Positions 24,314 to 36,782 of a stretch of 64,000 nt of DNA are shown one piece after another. The position numbers and the translations under genes were made by a program. The stretch is from Cliona cf. orientalis (taxonomy: Eukaryota; Porifera; Demospongiae; Clionaida; Clionaidae), in the NCBI GenBank assembly GCA_963930775.1, contig OZ005693.1, positions 248,001-312,000 on the forward strand, written 5' to 3'. Numbering within the stretch: the stretch's first letter is position 1; each line of letters begins with the position of its first letter. The notes under the pieces are model-generated. The model was not told where the DNA came from, did not search any database, and saw only the letters and a program-made list of their open reading frames with translations.

Positions 24314-27300
24314 ATGCGAGTTAGTCTAGCCCTCGCTATCCTTCTATCCGTACTGCGGTGGCCGCTGAATCTCCTGCCTCTATGTGTCGCTGGAGGGCAG
24401 CCGACCCCAGAGACAACTGGCCTCACGGTTCAGTATACTCTGATAGTAGCTAACTCTCCAGACTGTGAGCCTTCTCTGGTTGACAATTTCCCAGTAAGAG
24501 TCCAATACAGGACGATTGTGACTGGCGGTGATGGAGAGCAAAACAATAACGATATTAGTGAATGGATGGACTCTCCCAACATGCCAGGTATGCACTGATC
24601 GAATGTGCTAGCTAAAACTCAGTACTGTGATTTTAGCTATTTGTATTGAAACAGAAATTGCTAACTCGATTGGTTGTGAGGCTAACTTGACTTCATCAGC
24701 TGGTGATTTGCCAGTCCATGTCGCAGTGAGGTCTTATAGTCTACAGTTGCCAAGTGATGTTGATCACATCAATGCTAGTCAGAGAGTTCAACTTCGTCTG
24801 GTCCAATCAGATCACAGAGGAGGATTCTGCGACTGTTGGGCTGTCTCTAACTTAACAATCAGATTCACAGCATCAAATTTGGAGGCTACTTCAGTGTAAG
24901 TATAGCTAATTGATCAGCTATATGTATTTATTATGCATCATAAAAATTATTTAGCTACAGGCCTAGGCAGACATGTGATTCAGATGGAATGAATTATGCC
25001 AGTTTGTCAAATTTTCTTGGAAATTTTAAAATTGATAACACACTTGCTGTGTGTGATAATCAAGGTAGAATTTCTGCTGATCCTTCATTTCTTGGTTTTT
25101 GTCGAGGTAGTGCGAGTGTTCCTCGAGGGTTTGTCTCAGTTGAGCTTGGTGCTGAGACCCAGTCACAGTGTGAGAATACTGCAGCTGTGGTGGACACTGG
25201 CAGACCTACTCCTCTAATGGGAGACCAATGTGAATCAATGCCTCATGTGTGAGTGGAAAAAATATCCGTCTATAAGATTCGATTCTTATCATTGATTATT
25301 TTGCAGGGAAATATCTTTTTCCCTCAACTCTATGCCTACCTCAAGTGATCTGGATTCACTAGATGATGGGGTGGAATTTGGATATAGATTAAATGAAAAT
25401 GAGTGGATCCCTCTTGCATGGTACTCATCTCGAGCTAACCGAGATGATTGGATTAAAGTTGGAACATTGACGAATAATAATCTCATGGTACGGGGATTCA
25501 GTGTACCATTTATTCATAGAAACACAACCAATGCCACGTTGAAGCTGTGTGGCAGTGAGGTCATAGAGGGTGGTGCCTCACTGAGCTTCAGGTGGCTACA
25601 GACAGTCAACTCTACTGTGACGCCAAATACAGATGATATAGCTATTGATGATGTTCAAATTCGCATTAATTCTTCCACACTGCAACTTGTGCTACTTATG
25701 GATAATTTTGACAATCAGATGAGCATCAAGTAGGTTATTTTAATTAAGTACTTATCCTCATATCAGCTTGTAACTTACACAATCACCTATTTCAGCTCCA
25801 GTAGATGGACTGACATTGATCGTGTGACAATAGATGAGCAAAACCACAGACTAGTGTTTGGTGCAGAGAGTCCAATGTTTGGTCCACTCCCTCCACAAAT
25901 AGCTGGTCAACCACGGCGAACCATCATCAGTCGAAGAATATCCACCGTCCCTCTTCACCTCAGCTTCCAAATACAACTCAGCTACACTTTAATCACAGCC
26001 AGCTCTCCAGATTGTCCAAACACTGACCCAGCACCACCTCCCAGGCTGGAGTATCAAGCTAATGGTTCACAAAACTGGACGATTACTAAGCCAGGTATAT
26101 ACCCCAAGGAAAGCACTTGTGAAGTATTACAATTATCTAGTTGCATAATAATATCATGCATAATAATATTATGCATACAGATACCATCTCTGTAACTGAA
26201 GAACCATACATGGCCATAAGAAGCTATTCAACCAGTATTGGTGGCATAGCTCTAAATGCACTACCAGTTCAGTTTCGTTTTGTTCAGTTGGATCACCGTG
26301 GAGGATTCTGTGACTGCTGGGCCGTGGCTAACCTCACAGTCACTCCACCAAATGGACAAGCTACAGAATTATTGTATGTTTCATGAGGTGTTCCAACCGC
26401 ATATATACCTCACTGTAATTTTGATAATCGTTATTATTGTCAAAATTAATTAAATTTCAGTGAGGTATGCGGAGGGAACACCTCAGAAGCCTTCCAGTCA
26501 CTTTTGGAGAGAATGTCCAATCAGATATTAGGGACGTTAGGCGACAGTATTATTGCTGGATTCTGTGGGGACAATGAAGGCATACCTCAGGTGTTTATCG
26601 CTCAATTTGGAGGTATGCCTCTTCAAGGATTTAGAGAATGTAACAGTTCTGATCTAGTTTTGGAGACAACAACAGAAGATGAAGGTACTGACGTGACTAG
26701 AACAAATATAAATACATTGGAATCTGATGTCCGAGATAGCATCATCATGGAGAATGGAAATTTTGGTTTAGTTCTAGTCCAGGTATGTTGAATTCATAGC
26801 ACACATAAATGCATACATACAACAACACACTATGCAGATTGAAAGCAGAATGTACACGAGTGCATTGGTGATTCTGAATGACTCAGTGAATCTCAGTGTG
26901 ACCACAGCCACTGCTAGTAACGTGAACTTAACACAAGCCTCATATCTACTCAGTGCTATAGTGAATGGTTTTGGCAACCAAACAGTCAGACAAGGTGTCA
27001 GTGAGGTATTTATTAATATTATTATCTCAATCTGAGGTACATAATAATACACTATTTCTATTTCATGCACACTCACACACGTTGAACAGTTGGTTTTGTC
27101 TACTGCCAGTGGACTCTTGGAAATTACCCAAAACCGAGTTGAAAATGGAATAAATGTATACTCCCTTTGTAGTTTGCTAGCCCAATTATCATGATAGTGA
27201 TTCTGTTTATGCCTGTGATACAGAAACCAGATATCATTGCCGGAAGCACTCTGCTTCAAGTCACTGATCAGTTTGCTCTCAACAACCACAATATATCTCA

Positions 27301-29966
27301 TCCAGTCACAAGTGATAACATTGGTATGTAGCTATTGACCTATAATAATGACACTAATTATTATATGGATGCACAAATTAAGTCTTTCTAGTAAAAGAGA
27401 TATCCTTGAATGACATTGAGGATGAATTCATCTCTGGTGTATCAGAGGAAAGAGCTAAAATACGTATTCCAAGAATAGCTTTGGAAAGAAGTGATCAAGA
27501 TCCTGTCAGAATGGCTTCTCTGCTCTTTAGAAATATGTCAGGGCTGCTACCAGAAAGGCTGGAGGGAAATGAAAATGATCGGTTGGTTAACATAATTTTG
27601 AATGAAATCCGATATTATTATTATACCTCTCTCATTCTCAAATGCGTACACACACAATGTCATAATAATCAATAATACCCTGTCAGCAGAAACCTTGTGT
27701 TTCGTTTGGCCTCTCCAGTCATCTCTGCCAGTTTCCAGTGTGATACTTGTACCACATCCAACCTCTCCACTCCAGTACAAGTCACATTCAGACATACACC
27801 CTATGATCAGGTTAGTCCATATTATTATTATCATGCATGACAATTAAGTGCATTAATGTAAAATGGGGTACTTAAATACATGATATAATATCTAGCTATC
27901 AACCTCCAGGTATACTCATTTGCCAGGATTTTTACTGAGTTCTGAGTATGAAATTTAATACTAATTAAAAAAGTAGTGGAGACTAAATGATTTACTGGAA
28001 ACCATCATGGGGCAATATTATCTGCTGGTTATAGAGCTTAATTTTGCATTATCCATGCCACAAATTATAAAATTATTATAGTAGCTACATGCCATAGTTT
28101 CCTCATTTCAGGCTCTAGTGGACAGTGATCCTGAAACCTCAATCGTGTGTGTTTTCTGGGACTTTGATGATGAAGCAGAGTGAGTAGCTGACTAGCTACC
28201 AATTACAAGTACTCAGACTATTATTACTACAAGTACTACACTATAATATTATATACTTGTATACTAGTGGTTGACTAAAAATAGAATATAGAATTACCTG
28301 CATGAGTGGATCTTGTAACAATAATTGATGCCCATGCAGCGAATATTTCATCTACATTTAATTTGTAGGGGATCATAAGCCCTGAATCAGTACCTACTAT
28401 ATAAACCTGGTATTAGAATTGAATAATTTATTATTATGCTCTTTGACCTTAAAATTAATGTAGGCAAAACCCTGGCACCATCCTCTTTCCGGGGCGGTGG
28501 TCTGAGGAAGGCTGTGAGACAAATTTCAACTCCACCGTGACTGTCTGCAAGTGCAACCATCTCACTCACTTTGCCATCTTGCTCAGTGCTCAACCTCTTG
28601 ACCTTTCACAGGCAAAAATCTTATCCTTACAGATTATTGGGTACATTGGAGTATCCATCTCACTGGTTGCCATGGCAGCAACCATGTTTATATTCCTTTT
28701 CTTGGAGTGCAAAATTAATGCTAATATTTCCAAAAAGAGACCTCTTGTTACGATGCGTAACTATATTCACATTCAACTGTGTGTGTCGCTGGCCATTGCT
28801 CAGATTATCTTTGTGGCTGGAATTGAGCCTCGTTTGGGGGAGGGGCATTTGGTGGGTGGAGTCCCAGTTGGCTGTCGATTGGCGGCTGTTCTCCTCCACT
28901 ACTGGTTCCTAGTCTCCTTCATGTGGATGCTGATGGAGGGCGTGGTCCTCTATGTTGCACTGGTCAGGGTCTTCATCAGTCATCATGCTAGATACATTGC
29001 AGCCTTCACCATTGCCAGTTACGGTAAGTATTGACGAGACCACCTATACTGGTACTTAATAAGTAGCTATTTTCTCCAGGTTTGCCTCTGCTCTATGTTG
29101 GTGGTCTCACAGTACCTCTGGGCTTTGCTAGGAGTGAGGAGATAAGAAAGTATCACAGCTATGACTATGGCTATGAGCAGGCGTAAGTAAAAAATTAATT
29201 TCTCTTCTCTTCACATTTTTAAATATCTACTGCTTGTATCCAGCTGCTATCTGAATCCCACAAGCTCATTCGTGTGGTCACTCATTCTCCCAGTGATTCT
29301 GATCCTACTGGCTAACATTGGTTTCTTTATAATGACCCTGGCTATCAAGTATAAAAACCAGAACCGAACTGAGCAGCACAAAGAAAAATCCAAACAAGTT
29401 TGGTAAGCTTTTGCTAGGATTACTCAGAGATATTGAGTTTGAAAACCATATTGTAATTTATAAAAGGAATTGGTTGAAGGCCTCCATATCTCTGACTGTG
29501 GTGATGGGCATTACTTGGATCATTGGAGTTCTGGTGATAGAAGTTGAAGAGCTCTTTCCCCTCGCTTACATCTTCACCATCTTTGTGGCCTTCCAAGGTC
29601 TCTTCATCTTCATCTTGTTTGTGCTGCTCCAAAAACCAGTGAGGGAGAGCTACACTAAATGGTGGAAGGCTACGGTCTCTGACTCCGATTATCTCAGCAA
29701 ATACTTTGGACAAATAAACCTTACCTCCACACTGGTCAGTGACTTATATCATGTTACATAATAGATCCATGGAGTAATTAAAATTTATACACATTTAGAC
29801 CCCTCAGGGTATTGTACCTTCTACTCTGAAATCACCAGAAGCCAATGGTGAAAAGCTTGAGTTGTCTCAAGGTGAAATTATCAAAAATCTCAATGTCAAA
29901 GAAGGTACTGAACCAGATGAAGAACAGCCTCAACAAGAAAAAGAGCAGCATCCAATCACTGCATAG
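24314..29966 (+). CDS. Receptor D: adhesion GPCR, C-type N-terminus on an E-type body (18 exons)
   Basis: Exons: 24314-24587, 24655-24895, 24961-25248, 25307-25729, 25796-26094, 26181-26373, 26461-26782, 26838-27005, 27090-27155, 27224-27323, 27392-27581, 27690-27810, 28112-28179, 28464-29023, 29080-29182, 29244-29402, 29467-29734, 29808-29966; 1333 aa, frame intact. The signal peptide MRVSLALAILLS and exons 1-3 resemble C and H. From exon 4 on it resembles E, F and I, so the gene is a mosaic. There are three complete subrepeats (exons 1-2, 3-4, 5-6) and a truncated fourth with a short Thr/Glu stalk (exon 7), then GAIN (exons 8-13). Exon 14 encodes GPS (CKCNHLT) through TM4 without an intron. 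The tail is rich in Glu, Gln and Ser. The last intron uses a weak GTCAGT donor. Reading through it would give a short alternative end at 29757-29759. Confidence 0.86.
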
Positions 29967-30138
29967 ATTATGATGCATCATTCTCACAATAATAGATTCA
30001 CAGTCAAGTTATTGCCACGGTAGATGATAGATTAGCAAATTTTAGAAAAACTCTTAATACGTCACCTCAAAGTTAATTTTGTGATAATAATTTATTAAGG
30101 TTCGACGATCAACATAATGTGATCTTTGCCAAAGTTGA

Positions 30139-30260
30139 TGGAAAGGATCGTCAAAGTGACACGATTTGCGCGCGCAAAATCTGGGCATGCGCAATAGGTG
30201 AGATTTTGCCAACGCCTCGTTTGAAGCCGCATATAGCTAGACTAGATCGACTTCAAATGG
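30139..30260 (+). promoter_or_regulatory. Conserved E-type promoter block upstream of receptor E
   Basis: The block holds GGAAAGGATCGTCAAAGTGAC, the 14-bp palindrome TTTGCGCGCGCAAA (30165-30178), GGGCATGCGCAATAGG and a TATA-like CATATAG near 30230. The same order recurs before F and G, with degraded forms before I and J. Confidence 0.6.
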
Positions 30261-30311
30261 CTTGCTAGCCTCAGCCTGAGTCCTTGCTAAGCTTTGAATA
30301 AGCCAGACATT

Positions 30312-32942
30312 ATGAATTTGTTTTTTCTCTTGATTTTTCAGTGTGGATTGTTTTATTTATCGAAGGCCTCGCCTCGAAGCATATCAGGGTCAGTTTCTCC
30401 CTCTGGCGCCGCGGCACCCCCGACACATCGAGTCGCTCGAAGAACTGCGTCACAGCAGGCCACCGTCGAGTATACTTTGATAACTCTCAATTCTCCTGAC
30501 TGTAATCCTTACCCGGTCGACAAATTTCCCGTGAGGGTGCAGTACAGGATTACAAATTCAGATCTTAGCACATCTAGGGAATGGATCAGCTTGGAGTCCA
30601 TGATTGCAAAAAGTAAGTATCATGCAGCAAGAAATCACACTGTATTATCTAGTCTAGCTAAGTGGTAATGAATAAACTGAAAGATACACATAATTTGTGC
30701 CTAGTTGAAAAATTTAATAAAGAATTATTATTCACTAAACGCAGGTTCAAACGGATGTGAATCTTTCCCCCTAACTCCATCAGTTGGTAACAATAACATT
30801 ACGGCCAATGTGAGATCCTACAGTGCAGTGATTCCCAATATTAACTCAATCAGTGATGATCAGAGAGTTCAACTTCGTCTGGTCCAATCAGATCACAGAG
30901 GAGGATTCTGCGACTGTTGGGCTGTCTCTGATCTAACACTAAGACATGAAGATTCCACTGTCCATGTCATTCCACTGAAGTAAGCTCCAATCATAACTCT
31001 TATCAGAAATATAACATTATTATTGCTACAGTCGACCTTGTTCCACAACTGAAGGTGCTTATGCCAGTTTGTCAGCTTTTCTTGCCAAATCTGGCAGCAG
31101 TGGTGATACAGTTACTTGCACTAACTACACCATTTCTGCTGACACATCATTCAGTCTTGGTTTTTGTCGAGGTAGTGCGAGTGTTCCTCGAGGATTTGTC
31201 TCAGTTGAGCTTGGTGCTGAGACCCAGTCACAGTGTGAGAATACTGCAGCTGTGGTGGACACTGGCAGACCTACTCCTCTAATGGGAGACCAGTGTGACT
31301 CAATGCCTCATGTGTGAGTGAAGAATTATCTTAGTATAGGATTTGATTCTCATCAATTATTTTTTTGCAGGGAAATAGTTTTTTTCCTCAACTTGATGCC
31401 TGACAATAGCAACTTAGATTCACTAGATGAAGGGGTGGAGTTTGGATGTAGAATAAATAATAATAATGAGTGGATCCCTCTGGCGTGGTACTCATCTCAA
31501 ACTAACCGAGATACTAATTGGACTGAAGTTGGAACATTGATGGATAATAATCTCACTGTACGGGGATTCAGTGTACCATTTATTCATGGAGACACACACA
31601 ATGTTGCATTGAACCTGTGTGGCAGTGAAGTCATAGAGAATGGTGCCTCACTGAGCTTCAGGTGGCTACAGACAGTTAACTCTAGTCTAGGGCCAGGTAT
31701 AGATAACATAGCTATTGATGATGTCCAAATTGGCATTAAGTCTTCCACACTGCAACTTGTGCTACTTATGGATAATTTTGACAATCAGATAAGTATCAAG
31801 TAGGTTATTTTAATAAAGTACCTATCTTCACATCAACCTGTAACTTACACAATTACCTATTTCAGCTCCAGTAGATGGACAGACATTGATCGTGTGACAA
31901 TAGATGAGCAAAACGACAGACTAGTGTTTGGTGAAGAGAGACCAATATTTGGTCCACTCCCTCCAAGGCCAGAGAGACCTGATGAAGGACAGCGAACCAT
32001 CATCAGTCGAAGAATATCCACTGTCCCTCTTCACCTCAGCTTCCAAATACAACTCAGCTACATTTTAATCACAGCAAGCTCTTCAGATTGTCCAAACACT
32101 GACCCAGCACCACCTCCCAGGCTGGAGTATCAAGCTAATGGTTCACAAAGCTGGATAATTATCGAACCAGGTACCCCAACAACAGCACTAAGTCTTGCGA
32201 ACTTCAAGATAATAATAATCAATAATTATTACATAATATCATGCATACAGATAACATCTCTGTAACTGAAGAACAATACATGGCAGTGAGAAGCTATTCA
32301 ACCAGTATTGGTGGCATAGCTCTAAGTGCACTACCAGTTCAATTTCGTTTTGTTCAGTTGGATCACCGTAGAGGATTCTGTGACTGCTGGGCCGTGGCTA
32401 ACCTCACAGTCACTCCACCAAATGGACAAGCTACAGAGTTATCGTATGTTTCACATTTCAGTAAAATAATACTTAGATTATTGGTTGTGTTACTGCATGT
32501 GATCACATTTCAGTGAGGTATGTGGTGGGAATACCTCAGAAGCCTTCCAGTCACTTTTGGAGAGAGTATCCAATCAGACATTAGGGACGTTAGGTGATAG
32601 CATTATTGCTGGATTCTGTGGGGACAGTGAAGGCATACCTCAGGTGTTTATCGCTCAATTTGGTGGTACGCCTCTTCAAGGATTTAGAGAATGTAACAGT
32701 TCTGATCTAGTTTTGGAGATAACAACAGAAGATGAAGGTACTGACTTGACTATAACAAATACTATTAATACGATAAATACACTGGAATTCGAATCTGATG
32801 TCCGAGATAGCATCATCATGGAGAATGGAATTTTCAGCTCAGTTCTAGTCCAGGTATGGTATCAGCAGGAACAAATTGAATTAATATACCTACCCATACT
32901 TGAGTCTATGTATGGAATATGAACAAAATTTAATATTATGTG

Positions 32943-32983
<41 letters not shown>

Positions 32984-35900
32984 ACACACACACACATACG
33001 CACAAAAACATAATAGATTGAAGAGAATATGTTCACAAGAGCAATAGTGAGTCTGAACGATGCACTGTATCCCAACAGTATCACTATAGATGATACTGTA
33101 AACGTAACCCAAGCAGCTTATCTTCTCAGTGCTATTGTGAACGGCTTTGGGAACCAAACAGTTGGGGCAGATGTCAGCCAGGTAAGCTTAATAGTACAGT
33201 ATTGACTACTATGACAATTTTAAGAGACACAGTATATCATTGTCAACGGCTTTAACTGGCACACACACACATGTATTAGCTGATATTATCAGTTGCCAGT
33301 CGGCTACTTGAAATTGCTCAGAACAGAGTAGAGAGCGGAATAAATGTTAGTTACTCTATTCAATCCTTCAAAAGGTGATACACTGTCATTTTTGTGCATA
33401 GGTAGTGGAAGATTTGGCCGGTAGCACACTGCTACAGACCATCGATCAGTTTGCTCTGAATAATCAAAACGTATCTCATCCAATCACGAGTGATAACATT
33501 GGTATGTACTGTATCTATGATATTGTAATTCTGAATTAGTAGGAGTGGAGGGAATTAACCAGGAAGGCAGCATTATGATGCGAATTTACTGCATAACCCA
33601 TGGCCACTGCAGTGTTTCAAGTTGAGGAGATATCCATAAATGATACTGATGACATGTTCTCTGGTGTGGAAGTAGAAGGAGCTGAAATACGTATTCCAAG
33701 AGAAGTGTTGAGAGGAAATCCCAATCCTGTCAGAATGGCTTCTCTGCTCTTCAGAAATATGTCAGGGCTGCTACCAGCAAGGCTGGAGGGAAATAATAAT
33801 GACGGGTATAGTTACATTTTTGTTGGCGAAAAGAGAGTGTCTATGAAATTTCATGCATACATCTCTTATATAAAGTGACTCTGATGAACTTGTGTTTCGT
33901 TTGGCCTCTCCAGTCATCTCTGCCAGTTTCCAGTGTGATACTTGTACCACATCCAACCTCTCCACTCCAGTACAAGTCACATTCAGACACACTGAAAATG
34001 ATCAGGTACCTTACCATCATGACAAATCAAGTTGCATGAATGCAGAATGTACATGGGGTGCTTAAACATATTTAGCTATCTACCTCCAAGTATACCGATT
34101 TACTAGTATTTTACTGAATTCTGAATATAAATGTAATACTAAAAAATACTGAAAAGTAGGGGAGACTATGTCAATTATCATGGGGCAATTAGCTAGTTAT
34201 AGCCGGAGCATAATACCTGTCATAAATTCCTCATTTCAGGCTCTAGTGGACAGTGATCCTGAAACCTCAATCGTGTGTGTTTTCTGGGACTTTGATGATG
34301 AAATTCAGTAAGTACTAGCTAATTAAAAGCACTAGTGATTGGATATCACTGGACTAAAACAGAGTAACTGTTACATTTTCATAAAATTACCTACATGAAC
34401 GGAGTAATTGATGCCCAGCAAATGCGGAGTAGGGTTTCATCTAAGTTTGTAGGGGATCATCAGCCCTGAATCGGTGCCTACTATAAATATGGTATTACTA
34501 TGCTCTCTGACCTTAAAAATTAATGTAGGCAACAGTCTGGAGCCATCCTCTTCCCAGGGCGGTGGTCTGATGAAGGTTGTGAGACAAACTTCAACTCCAC
34601 CATGACTGTCTGCAAGTGCAACCATCTCACTCACTTTGCCATCTTGCTCAGTGCTCGACCTCTTGACCTCTCACAAGCAAAAATCTTAGCCTTACAGATT
34701 ATTGGGTACATCGGAGTGTCCATCTCACTGGTTGCCATGGCAACAACCATGTTTATATTCCTTTTCTTGGAGTGCAAAATTAATGCTAACATTTCCAAAA
34801 AGAGGCCTCTTGTTACGATGCGTAACTACATTCACATTCAACTGTGTATGACACTGGCCATTGCTCAGATTATCTTTGTGGCTGGAATTGAGCCTCGTTT
34901 GGGGGAGGGGCATTTGGTGGGTGGAGTCCCAGTTGGCTGTCGATTGGTGGCTGTTCTCCTCCACTACTGGTTCCTAGTCTCCTTCATGTGGATGCTGATG
35001 GAGGGCGTGATCCTCTATGTTGCACTGGTCAGGGTCTTCATCAGTCATCATGCTAGATACATTGCAGCCTTCACCATTGCCAGCTATGGTAAGTATTGAC
35101 AGAGCAGAGGGGTAGGAGCAAGGGGGCACCCACTTTCTAGGAGGGGGGGGGGCATAGCCCCTCCACATTTGAGTCTGAACTTTCTTATACTAATTAGCTA
35201 ATTTGGGAATTCTTTGTGTATTTTATACCCTGCATTGTTGAAGTAAATTTTCTTATTGCCTGATCGAGCCTAATTACACAGGAATAACTGATTCAAATTT
35301 TAGTCCCAAAAATGTCTCAGAATGCATCCGGTAATACCTAAAATCTCAAAATTTTCTGGGGGAGCATGCCCCCAGACCCTCCTAGGAGAGCTGCGAGCAG
35401 CAGGGGCCTTCGGCCCCAACCTATTCTGCGTCGGTTTGTATGCCCTCCCCCCCCCCCCCCCCACCTTTTTTATTGCTTCCTACCCCTCTGCAGAGACCAC
35501 CTATACTGGTACTTAATAAGTAGCTATTTTCTCCAGGTTTGCCTCTGCTCTATGTTGGTGGTCTCACAGTACCTCTGGGCTTTGCTAGGAGTGAGGAGAT
35601 GAGAAAGTATCACAGCTATGACTATGGCTATGAGCAGGCGTAAGTTAAAAATTAATTTCTCTTCTCTTCACATTTTTATCATTATTGCACGTCCAGCTGC
35701 TATCTGAATCCCGCCAGCTCATTTGTTTGGTCACTCATTCTCCCAGTGATTCTGATCCTATTGGCTAACATCGGTTTCTTTATAATGACCCTGGTCATCA
35801 AGTATAAAAACCAGAACAGAACTGAGCAGCACAAAGAAAAATCCAAGCAAGTTTGGTAAGCTATAGCTAATTATAGCTACAGAAGTGAGATTAAATTTGA

Positions 35901-36422
35901 ATAGATTATAATTTCTATTGTAAAGGAATTGGTTGAAGGCCTCCATCTCTCTGACTGTTGTGATGGGCATTACTTGGATCATTGGAGTTTTGGTGATAGA
36001 AGTTGAAGAGCTCTTTGCTCTGGCATTCATCTTCACCATCTTTGTGGCCTTCCAAGGTCTCTTCATCTTCATCTTGTTTGTGCTGCTCCAAAAACCCGTG
36101 AGGGAGAGCTACGCTAAATGGTGGAAGGCTACGGTCTCTGAGTCCGATTATCTCAGTAAATACTTTGGACAAACAAACCTTACCTCCACACTGGTCAGTG
36201 ACTTATATCATGTGATGTAATAGAGCTAGCCTAATGATTAGCTATATCCCCCCTCAGGGTATTGTATCTTCTACTCTGAAATCATCAGAAGCCAATGGTG
36301 AAAAACTCGAGTTATCTCAATGTGAAATTATCAAAAATCTGCAAGTTAAAGAAGGTACTGAACTGGATGAAGAACGGCCTCAACAACTTCCGTTGAAAAA
36401 ACAGCATCCAATCACTACATAA
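30312..36422 (+). CDS. Receptor E: adhesion GPCR with three reelin-like subrepeats (18 exons)
   Basis: Exons: 30312-30612, 30745-30979, 31032-31313, 31371-31799, 31866-32170, 32251-32443, 32514-32853, 33017-33181, 33280-33345, 33402-33501, 33613-33805, 33876-34005, 34240-34307, 34529-35088, 35537-35639, 35697-35855, 35926-36193, 36258-36422; 1353 aa, frame intact. Signal peptide MNLFFLLIFQ. Subrepeats span about residues 35-178, 179-415 and 416-581, with a truncated fourth to about 640, then a short Thr/Glu stalk. GAIN is 696-935, the GPS cleavage motif HLT is near 967, and 7TM is about 985-1270. The first intracellular loop contains the exonised stretch ECKINANISKK. Intron 7 has a CA microsatellite (32943-32996) and intron 14 a MITE-like insertion. 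The start of exon 9 at 33280 was chosen over a nearer AG because it restores the 22-codon exon seen in the paralogues. Confidence 0.87.
32943..32996. repeat. CA microsatellite in receptor E intron 7
   Basis: A nearly pure CA dinucleotide run of about 54 bp, with one CCCA interruption. G has a much shorter CA-rich stretch in the same intron. Confidence 0.95.
35105..35490. mobile_element. MITE-like DNA transposon in receptor E intron 14
   Basis: The 386-bp segment begins CAGAGGGGTAGGA and ends in its reverse complement TCCTACCCCTCTG with one base of slack. Subterminal regions also match imperfectly (G-run with GCATA against TATGCC with C-run). It is flanked by CAGAG at 35100-35104 and 35491-35495. 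Receptor A has the empty site TTGACAGAGACC in the same intron, and D has a close variant. No coding capacity. The superfamily is not assigned; a 5-bp duplication and CAG...CTG termini are not enough to decide. Confidence 0.75.
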
Positions 36423-36624
36423 ACTATAAAGAGCTTTACTTGAATATTATGCATCATTCTCACAATAATTGATTCACAGTCAAGTTATTGTAGATGATAG
36501 ATCAACATGATTTATAATTATTTTAGCTAAATACTTGTACTCTTTAATAATAAGTCACCTCAAATTTTGTGATATCAAGGTTGAATAATAGCGATGATCA
36601 TCATCGTGAGCTTTTGCCAAAGTT

Positions 36625-36742
36625 GATGGAAAGGATCGTCAGAGTGACGCGATTTGCGCGCGCAAAATCTGGGCATGCGCAATAGGTGAGTTTTTCCCAC
36701 GCCTCCTTGAAGCCGCATATATAGATCGACTTCAAATGGCCT
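36625..36742 (+). promoter_or_regulatory. Conserved E-type promoter block upstream of receptor F
   Basis: GGAAAGGATCGTCA, the palindrome TTTGCGCGCGCAAA (36653-36666), GGGCATGCGCAATAGG and a TATA box ATATATA (36717-36723), about 60 bp before the start codon. Confidence 0.6.
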
Positions 36743-36782
36743 CAGCCTGAGTCCTTACTAAGCTTTGAACAAATCAGACATC

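Noticed and set aside
33293-33345. Nearer AG acceptor for receptor E exon 9 (ATTATCAG)
   Set aside because: It gives the wrong frame. The acceptor at 33279 yields the 22-codon exon conserved in the paralogues.
36736-36750. Tiny upstream ORF (ATG GCC TCA GCC TGA) before receptors F, G and J
   Set aside because: It lies only about 20 bp after the TATA-like box and is probably upstream of the transcription start.
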